Notes under the pieces: generated by a model
The model's input: the letters and a program-made list of their open reading frames with translations, nothing else
Database searches by the model: none
What the model was told of the DNA's origin: nothing
Shown here: piece after piece, positions 40,401-51,100 of the stretch
Numbering within the stretch: the first letter of the stretch is position 1
How the letters are laid out: each line of letters starts with the position of its first letter
Translations under genes and position numbers: made by a program
Source: Enoplolaimus lenunculus
Taxonomy: Eukaryota; Nematoda; Enoplea; Enoplida; Thoracostomopsidae
DNA length: 64,000 bases
NCBI GenBank assembly: GCA_030248215.1
Contig: JASANG010003295.1
Span: forward strand, 20,001 to 84,000
Reading direction: 5' to 3'

Positions 40401-43400
40401 ACAACAACAAACAACAACAACAACAACAACAAACACAAGAACAAGAACAACACAAGAACAACAACAACAACAAAAACAACAACAAACACAACACCAACAA
40501 GAAGAACAAGAACAACAACAAGAACAACAACAAAACAAAACAAGAACAACAAAAACAAAAACAACAACAACAACAATAACAACAACAACAACAAGAACAA
40601 CAACAAACAACAATAAACAACAAAAGCAACAACAAACAACAACAACAACAAACAACAACAACAACAAACAACACTGTATTCACCATACCATAAACCCGCA
40701 GTCAAACTGTCAAACCGTCCGAGACAAAAACCAGATAATTTATGCAATTATTTTTGTCGCCGCTTAAAAATGGTTTTCATCGACAATAAATTTATTATCT
40801 GCTCAATAATAATAATAATTAATAATAATAATAGAAAATAATTAATAATAATAATAATAAATAATAACCGGATCCGGAATTTTTCAAAACTAAAACCAGG
40901 ACGCGGAAGTTTATTGTTGGCAGTGAAAATGCCTGAAATAACTGAATCCGGATGCAATTCTAAAGATCAGTGAGTATAATAATAAAACGGAAACGAAACC
41001 GGAAACGCAAAGTAATCTTGATATTCTATAGCAATCGAATGGCGACAAATACTGCATTCACATACAGGGAACCGGATATCCGGTTACGCCTTATTCTGAA
41101 GAAATAACACTAAACCAGTCGTAGTGGAACTACATGCATTTAAGCTAGGTCGTCTTACTGATAGTATGCTCAAATGTAATAATTGAAATAGTTAAAGTTA
41201 AAATGGAAATTAGCGAGAATCTCATATATTTGCCACTATAGAAAGTTCGGCCAATGTAAAGAACATGGGCGGAACAGTAGTATAAGCATATTCCTAAGCC
41301 TAAGCCTAAGCGTAAGAATGAGCACATTCCTAAGCCTAAGCCTAGGCATAAGAATGAGCATAATCCTAAGCCAACGCCTAAGCGTAAGAATGAGCATATT
41401 CCTAAGCCTAAGCCTAAGCCAAGCAAAAAAATAAGTCTAAAGCTTAAGCTTACTTTTTTCTAGTCCCACAGAACAACGTTCCGCCATTGATCTTAACGTG
41501 GGCCGAAAGTTCGTTCTGAGCCTACAATAAGAACAGGTATCACATGCTAATTAGCGAGTAGCTAACTAATCATTAACTGTTCCAATTTCCAAACGCCATC
41601 CTCAACTCAACAACCATAGCTGACACAGTTAATATTCAAATCAGTTAACAGCAAAACTATTCATTTATCTGCTATCAACGGTACGTAAACCGTTTTTGCA
41701 AATTTCTCGCATCCAAAATCCTTTAGTACTGAAATAAAACCGCTTACAACCCTAATACGTACGTAATTAATCCAATTATGCACCAAGACATAATTTAGGC
41801 TTAACGCCTTAAGCGTAGATGCTAATTGGTTAGTAACTCGATATTCGTTTGTCTGTTTATGAGATATGTAAATATTTCATTCGGATTGCTCGCACTCAAA
41901 ACCTTTTAGTAGTGAAATCAGATTGCTTGTAACCGTAAATAATTAATGAAATAATGTAAAATGTTTTTATTCAGGCTCAACCAACAAGACAAATTAGCCT
42001 GTAACTCATAAACTGCTTTGAGTTTTTAAATTTAAAACCCTAATACTAGGTTAACACCTCCCAATGATAAGCTTTCAATAAAAACGTGTATCAAAATCCG
42101 TTCGGCGGTTTTGAACATTCGCCACGCAGGCAGACGCCGAGTACAAAACATAAAACGCTTCGCCAAACCCTGAGCTTCGTTCGGAGTTTCGCTCCGCTCA
42201 AAATGCAACTATGTTTCCTGAAAATAATTTTCAACCCCTCATGGAAAAAAATTACCACTACGCTTCTGTATACAAGTTACATAATATCTATATTCAAAAT
42301 AGACCTATATACATACATACATAATAACATCTACAATATACATAACTACGTAATAATAAAAACACATTTCATCGCAAAAAACACCGTTTTTAACACAGGA
42401 ATTGCTTCAAGTTGCAAAAAAAGCAATAAAATTCGAGGTGTATAACGAAGCACATCGTTCGATTCGGCAGTTGCCATCATAAAACCTGTAACCTCGTGTA
42501 CAAATCAGCTGCAAACTGTAACATTTCTGTCAGCAACCAAAAATATAAAATACCATAATAACAATAATTTAATGACGCAAAAGGTAAAAGCGTTGAAATT
42601 TTTCAAAAATAATATTTTCCAAGCCCAGGCACTGTGTATCGGTTAACGCAAAATCGCTGCATTTACAGCAGTGGATCATCAAAAACTCGACAAATATACG
42701 TATTGTAGTCCGTTTTAGTAAACATGCATTCTAAACAAGACAAAATCTGCCTATACAGCAGGACTTCATTGGAATTTCCCATTCCGGCAAACATTCCTCC
42801 ACAAATTCGATTCGTTTGCGTCCAAAAAAATTGTCAAAACCTGTTCATATTCCGGTACAATTTCGTTCCTGTTGACAGTGTTTTGGTGAAGCAAAGCATA
42901 GCCTTATATTTCAGAAAAATTTGAATAATTTTTTAAACAAACAATTACTACTACGCACACAGGTCTTGTATTCCAATTAAAACAGCATAGAATTCGTGCC
43001 AACAAGCGGTATAATATACAGCGTTTTGAAAAATAGCTTAAACGGGCACAACGATAAATCCCACATTTTTAGAGAAATTCGATATTACACAGAAAAATTG
43101 ATAGCGTGTCTATGTACTGAAACGTGCTAACAAACCAATATCAGAACGCAAAGCTGTATTCAAGCGTATGTTTTCAATTATTCACTGAATGAAACTGCAT
43201 TTAAAACTCACCATTAAAATATTAACGTAATCCAATATTTGAATCGATATTCATATCTTTTATACTCATCGTTGTCTTAAACTGTTCCTTAAGTTGTTCG
43301 GTCGAGTAACAGTTAACGGTGCCATTTCACAGGGATCGGGCTTACGCAAGCCAAAATGTAATTCGTGCATTCTGAGTAACGCACAATCAAGTAAGCCAAT

Positions 43401-46400
43401 TTAACTTCGTACACAATCAAAGTTGAGGTCAAATTAATATCTAACAATAAATTACAAAAGTTTTCTCTTGGACACACTTTCTACAAGATTTATCATTCAG
43501 GATTAGGTTTAAGCTAACGTAAAGGCTTGCAAAAAAACTTTAGGTGTTTAGTCTTAGATATGTCTTTTCTGAATTACAAGTCTAAGCCTATGCCTGAGCG
43601 TCAGCCTGTGGGAGAAGTGTACCAGAGTCCAAAAAGTTAAAACATTGCGCCATACGCAAAAACCCTAGCGGCTATGTTTAGAGATCAAAATCCAATTTCA
43701 AGCATGTCACAAAATTTACAAAATATTGCAACGTAATTTTCTGAGTCCTAAAGACACTATTCAAAAATGTTCACTGATTTTGATTTAAGATCCATCAAAA
43801 CCATGCTAGTTTTATGTCTATAACTCAATATCCTCTGACATTTAAAACCCTATCTGCAAGCTCTACCCCACTCAGTTCTTAGTCCACAATCTCATATGAG
43901 TATAACAATAATAACCAATTAGTGATTGGTTTTCAAACTGACGAACTCCTACAATTGCGGAACTCAAAACTGACACAGAAATTGTAGAGCTAAGTACCAA
44001 AATGTGAAAAATATGCCTGAATTTCAAACTTCGTCATTCAGGTTCGAAAACCATAAAACCTATCAGCACCTGAGGCTGGTTTCTAAGCCCATATGAGAAT
44101 ACTACGTACTGACACTGACTTACCCAAAAACACGCCAGACGCAATCCCAGGCATAGCAGGTATCGTTCGAACGTCGTTTTCAGTGAACGCAGGACTGCAC
44201 ACACCATCAGTTGCATTACAGTATGCTTTATACAAAGGACAAGGGAATACAGACGAACCGCTGCCACAAGTCGCATTTTGGTTACAGTACGACACACCGT
44301 TAACAACATAGGCATCGTAGCGAAATAACGTATCACCAGCGACACATACACTAAACAACACAAAACATGACTATCATGAAAGACTACCTCAAACGATTTA
44401 AGAGAGTAAACACCTTTAATTTCTTGCAACATTAAACTATACATTGGCTTAAGCCTAACCGTAACTCTGAACACAGCCATGTGTGAGTGGGTGGGAGGCA
44501 GTAAACATTTCACCACGTTACCTTGGACTGCGCGCAGGACTAGCAACAAATCCGCCAATATACACTGACAATATTGAAACGATAACACAAAACAGCGACA
44601 CCGGAGCAAAAAGTTGAACAAAGCGAACGCCAAGTGCAACAATCACAAATTCAACTAAAACTAATGCAGTCGCGTATACGCGTGTACTATTGATCACTTC
44701 GTCGTGTTCGCCGAATAACAACAGTTTGGGTGCGATGAATTTCTAAAACGAATAATAAACAAAATTAAGAACAACATTGGTGATACGTGTTGTATCTTTT
44801 AAACCAGCTGATCGTAAGCTTCAAAATTTTGCAAACATTTCAAAATCCATCTGCTCTACTACTGTTCACATTTTCAGATCCGTAACATCAAGAGGGCGTC
44901 AGTGTGAACATCTCTCACTAGCTAACTGGTGATAGGTACAACGGCACCCCAAATGAAGTAATACATAACGTTCTCTTGTTACAACTATTTTAAGATCACC
45001 CACTTTAGCTGTATCTCGGCTCTTGCGCGTTTCCGTAACTAATGAATATAAAGCGGTTTATACACGATTGGGTTCCAACCATTAGATCAACCAGTATACG
45101 ATTAATCATTGAACTTTTTTGATGAATTTTTAAAGCACTACAGGGTCTGGATACTATTAAACTCAGGAACTTCATAAAAATTCTTCAAAATAACAGTTCA
45201 GCATTCCAATTTACAGAGAAAAATGACACACTTATCTAACGATAAACCATGAAAAGAGACAAAATTATCGCAAAATTTTATTTCACACGCTAAAATTTCA
45301 TAGTCCTATGATATCAGTAAAATTATAAACTAACCGGTACCGGTAAAAAATCCAGGTTATTCAACTATCGATTCTGTTTCCGATAGTTTTATAATGCGGT
45401 CACACCCTGACACCGAGAGCTAGCTACTAAACTCAGTTTTACAATTTCGGCCCAAATAATATATTTCACATTATCAAAAAATCTACCAGCAAAATTTCAA
45501 CGCCACCAACGAGATACATCGCGACCGCAACTGCGTTTGCCAAATAGAACAATATGCCAACTGCGCTGCCGAATTCTGGACCCAAATTGCGCGATATCAT
45601 AAAATAAGAGCCTCCGCCTGAAAAACAAATACACCGGCTGCAAAAAAAGCGTTCACAACCAAATAAAACCAAGGCTATGGTTCATATTTCTTTTAGTTAA
45701 AGGCTATCAAACATTGGAACTACCAAGTCTACTGCGACAAAACGTCACATCACACCACCGTTAAAGAGCCCAAACCACAAAATGCTTAATAATGAGTAAG
45801 TAAAACGCATCTACGTATTTGTTTGCTTCTAAGCCAAAAGACACAACCTCACTTGATTAAGAAATCTTTCAAATTCGGTATATCGGCCAGCATTTTGTAT
45901 CAACAATAAAAACTTCAAACTTACTTTCAACCACTCCGTTGGTTGCGATTGCACTCATCGAAAAGCTCGTCAGGAATGTCTGAAATAGAAATAGCAACAA
46001 CGATATTGTGAAACACCAAAATAATCATAGTATTTTTTTGAAATTCCAATTCTGTGTGCAAAAACGTGTTTCATGGTTTTCGTTTTGATATTCATTCATC
46101 ATGTCAGCATTATCTACAACGATATATTCGTTCCCTGCAAATTTATTCATCGACTCTTCGTAGTTCCCACCCACAGGCTTAGGCTTGGGCTTTTAGGCTC
46201 AGGAAAACGCTTATCTAAGCCTAAGACTTAATTCTAAATGCGGAGGAAGGGCGCAAGAGCCAATTCTTCATCGAGACAGAGGCGTAAGTCCAGAAAGTAT
46301 CACACCAAACCGTAACAGTCTCGCTCATGTTTATGTCCGCCGTATCGCTCCTTCCCTCAATATTTTTCTCACGTGCACTAGAAATTGATCTCAGAAATCA

Positions 46401-48106
46401 CACAATCGCCAAAAACATCCAGCGTACTAATTTGGCTCAGTGTTTTAATTAGCTACCACTTACCGTCAAACAACAGATGAAAACAATAAGCGACGCTTCC
46501 AATACTCCAGCAGACCCGACAATCCAGTACAAACGTAGAAACATTATGATGCCGAAAATGTGTTGAATCGTTGGCAAATAAACGCCAAGAAGCACGCCGA
46601 GTTTGACTTTCTGAAATAAAATTACAATAATTTCACTCTAACTATACATATATACAATCTCAATAATACGTCCCGTTTTACGCTGCCATCAGCCTGCGTT
46701 CGCCCAAAAATAATTCGAATTGAAAATTTTTTCGCATATTCGATATTTTCACGACCTCCCATGATCATTCCACACCCAAATTTAAATTTTCGTGAAATTT
46801 CACTCCTTTAAGTCCTAAAGTCCACAAATCAAAAACTTTTTGCCGACAGTAATTTTCCAAAATTTACTTACATCATTTTGCGCAGCTTACGGCGCTGAGC
46901 TGACCTGGACGTTGTTCAACTTTCACCATCAAAACACTATATACTTTACGAGTATTAATCCAGCAGGGACCACCCCCAAATCATCGAGGGGTCCCCAATT
47001 CAGTTTTACGACCCTAACTCGTCAACCAATTTTCGAATTGCACAAAGTTTAGCACCAACCAATTTAATTCCGCGCCGCAAGCTGCATAATATAATGGATG
47101 TTTTTAAAAAGGTTTCGAAATCAATTCTTTTCAGCATTTAGGGCATGAAAATCTGAAGACCTCACAAAATCGAGTTGTTCAAGAACGCTTGTTCTGACTA
47201 TTCTATAGTCGCAACCGATATTCACTCAAAACCGTTCCACCATAAAACATCCCGATCGTCAAGTAAGGATTGCGCTATACATGACGTCCGGCGTCATTCG
47301 TCACCGGTGGGTCACCCGGACAGCGCCGTCCGTCACCGGTGGGTCACCCGGACAGCGCCGTCCGTCACCGGTGGGTCACCCGGACAGCGCCGTCCGTCAC
47401 CGGTGGGTCACCCGGACAACGCCGTCCATCACCGGTGGCTCACCCGTACGGCGCCGTCCGTCATCATCCGTCACGATACGTTATCGTAAATGAGTTATTT
47501 GCGTACGATACCGCACGGTGACGGACAGCGCCGCACGTCAACAAAAGTATAGCGCAAACATAACTCAGGCATTTAGCCAAATTTTCCATAATTTTTACAC
47601 TATGTACTAATATTTCCTCCGCCTAAGCAAAACGTTACCGTATACTGTTCATTTATAATCCGAATTCAAATACGTAATATATATCATACGTACGCATCCA
47701 TCAGAGACACTCACGGCAGGGGGGGGGGGGCGGGCGGTCTTCCCGAAATTTTTCACAAACCGTTAAAGGTTTAGAACAAATGCGACTTTACAACATGTTC
47801 GAAAGTATAAAAAAATAGTATCTAAAAGCCCGACCCTCCGTTCCCGTCCGAAAAAATTCCTGGGATCACAAACGGCATCCATATCTTTCTTGAAAATTCG
47901 AATATACCTATACAAGACTTTGCTACTTGCCAAGCGCTGTGAGATACATAGGTGCTACGAGCGAAATTAATTATATCTGTTACAAAATCATATTCTTGCT
48001 TTATGACCGTGACCGATGCCTCAAGGAAAATTTTTCTGAATCTGGGTAAATTCAACTACGCATAGTTTTTCCCTTTGTGTACATATCAATTCTGAGCACA
48101 TTGCTC

Positions 48107-48180
<74 letters not shown>

Positions 48181-51100
48181 TTATACATACATCTGTTATA
48201 TAATTCTAAACACAACCATTGCTGACAACATTCTTCTGCTTTCCAACTGACCAAAATTTCACATTTGGCTCAAAAATGTCAAATTCAGGTCTCTGCGCCA
48301 CATCAGTAGCTATAACACCGAGTACTAAGATGAGTACACAATAGTTCACTGATAAAAATAAATTTTGACGCATGAATACCGGATATTTCTAGGCAAGTCA
48401 AGATGTTCAAGTTATGATATATATACTACTAAAGTAGAAAAAACAATTAATTACATTCGGTTACGGTAAAAAATTGACTATCCGGTAACGGATCCACTGT
48501 CCGGTAAGTTAATATCCGGTCGCACCCTGGTATATTGCACACAGCGACCAGATATCCGGTACCGGTTTAATAATATGACAAAAAAACTAGCATCCGTATC
48601 CGGAAAAAACTTAGCGGATACCGAATATTTCCGGAAGTAGCCCAGAATGTCATAAAACACCTTTGTACATCCTAACATATTGTGAGTATATTTTACTGCA
48701 ACTGAATTTGCGGTACCTAATAATTACGATAATGACGCCGCATATGACAGAAGAGGTCTTTGCGAATGGGCATATTATAACATCTTGATGCGATTACATT
48801 TCCTAGCAAGTCAAGAAGCTCAGCTCAAACTTTCCACACTGGCGCAAAAAGAAAAATTCAAGCCAACAATTAGATTAAATTCGGTAAACATATACCTGTG
48901 CGCGACTCAAATAATTTCTGACAGTGCGTGGTAAACTAAAATGCTATACACGGTCAATATGCGGTTCCGGTATAAAATTCTGTATCCGGCTACGGTTTCG
49001 GTACACAAGAAATTGATATCCGGTCGTGCCCTGGTCGTACCCTACTCTAGTATATCCTTCTTAAAACACTACCGACACAGTCTTACGCACGTACATACAA
49101 CACGGTTTGAAGTCCAGCGTCACAGCATAAGCATCTCCAATCTCCATCCGGCGGATAGCAGAACCCAAACTGTATATACGTATATACGCGGCATACTACG
49201 GTGCACCAGCCACTTATCATCGACCGCACGAGCACCGTTTTCTTTAAAACCGATTTATTTCTGTCCGCTAAACGTCTACCAAATCAATTCAGTGGTTTTA
49301 TGTTTATTTTTTTCTCGAGGACCAACCGCAAAACTACACCCAAACCCTTGTAAGCCGGCAGAAAACTTTATCAAAACTACCGACTGCGTACAGCATGTCA
49401 GTCGTCAATCACTTAATAATAATGTGTTCACTTCCTTTATAACCATATACGTATCTGCCAAACGCTTGTGTACATATAAACGTAACACAGCCTACAACAA
49501 TAAAAATAAACGTAACTGGGGTCAGAAAATCAGCTTAAAAAATGCGACAGTTGACCTTCAGAACCGCTTTTCGTTTCCAGCCAAAATATATATTTTTTAC
49601 ACCGAAACGACTCACTAAATAATACACACTGGCGGATCCAAGTGGATAAGGCCATCCCGCCATAGCCACTCCAACAGAAATCAAAAAGTAAAAGTTTGAT
49701 TTAAGGTTTAGCACTAAAATGGCATTTGATTTCGTGTTCGCTTTGCTGCCGAATTTTTTCTATATTCTATCTCACGCGCGGCTTCCCATCAGAAATTTCT
49801 AGATCCGACTCTAATATTACAGTAAGCACTGCAGCGGCAGTAGACAGACGTACAGGCGCCGCTGACGGATGGCGGATATACTGAACAATCTTTATTCTCG
49901 AAGACTATAAACCGACCCAACAAATACGTAAACCAGTTTATCGGGCACACGCTAAACTTAAATTAGACACGGCTCACCAGACAACATTTTAACAGAATTG
50001 TCATGAATGTTTAACTACCATATAAATAATCGCACTAACATCACCAACGATGCTGAATGCGTTGTATATATACTTGTACAGTAATAAGCAATACAAGTAC
50101 TTGAAATAACCTTTCAAAATGCACCACGTTTATTCTCAAGCTATGCTACATATTGCAACATCTAAAAATAAATACCCGGACTCAGATTTTTATACAAAGT
50201 AAACGCGGAGTCGTTGCCGGAAATGTTCAATGAAAACAGCCGGAATAACCGGATCCGGATGCAACTCTACTATATACGTAAGATAAATACGTACGTAATC
50301 ACACTCGCACATCAAACGTGTCAAAAAGTAGTGGACAACAACGCTCATAACGATGATATAGACGATATTGCAATAGCTCCTGACGGAACTCGGTTCATTA
50401 CCATTGGTAATTTTTTCATTTTACAGTTAGTTTAATTACACGCCGCTCGCTTTTAGTGCAGTTTTCTGTCATTTTCAGTTGGTAAATACAACCACTATTC
50501 GAAATTTTTATTGAAGATAACTCCCTTTTTCCGAAATCGTGGCTTCGCCTCTGGTTCATAGTTCATTTTTCTGTGAATTTCTGGCTTCTCCACAGCGAGG
50601 GGGCCAGCACTATTCGAAATTTTCATTTTCCCCTCGGCGAAAATTTTGCCGCCCCCAGGAAAGCCTCCCCGGCGAATTTTCGGCCGCCCCCCAGCAAAAT
50701 GCCCCCCGGCAAATTTTTTTGCTGGGGGCCCCCAGGACTTTTCTAGGTGAAAAATTTTCAATGTTAAAACGTAAAGACCTGGAGTTCTTTTGAGGCGGAC
50801 ATTCGGCAAAATACGATTTTATATTACGCTGAGTACTCATAATTTTTAATAGCGTTACAAATACCGGTAGTAACTAGTACAATTCAATAATGAACTGAAA
50901 AAAGCACAATTATATTATAAAGACCGTTTCAGGGCATACAGCATTCGAAAGTACCTTGCAGCAACAAGTTCAACCCGCCTGAGCCTTATGATAAATTGAA
51001 GCTGTGACTAATATACAACATATATATTAATCACAGTTTCAATTATAGATTATCTATATTTTATATAATTGTGCTTCTTTCAACTTCTGGTTAAGTTGTC

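Noticed and set aside
40073-40767. Long open frames on both strands (poly-Gln/Asn, poly-Leu/Cys/Val)
   Set aside because: All are readings of one CAA-type microsatellite inside a KCC intron.
41249-41504. A true interstitial telomere
   Set aside because: The hexamers are short, interrupted and enclosed by transposon ends with a target duplication.
44093-44311. Plus-strand frame over KCC exon 8
   Set aside because: Shadow of the Cys-rich loop exon read on the wrong strand.
46840-47052. Possible further KCC N-terminal exon
   Set aside because: Neither strand gives family motifs, and exon 3 already joins exon 4 in phase.
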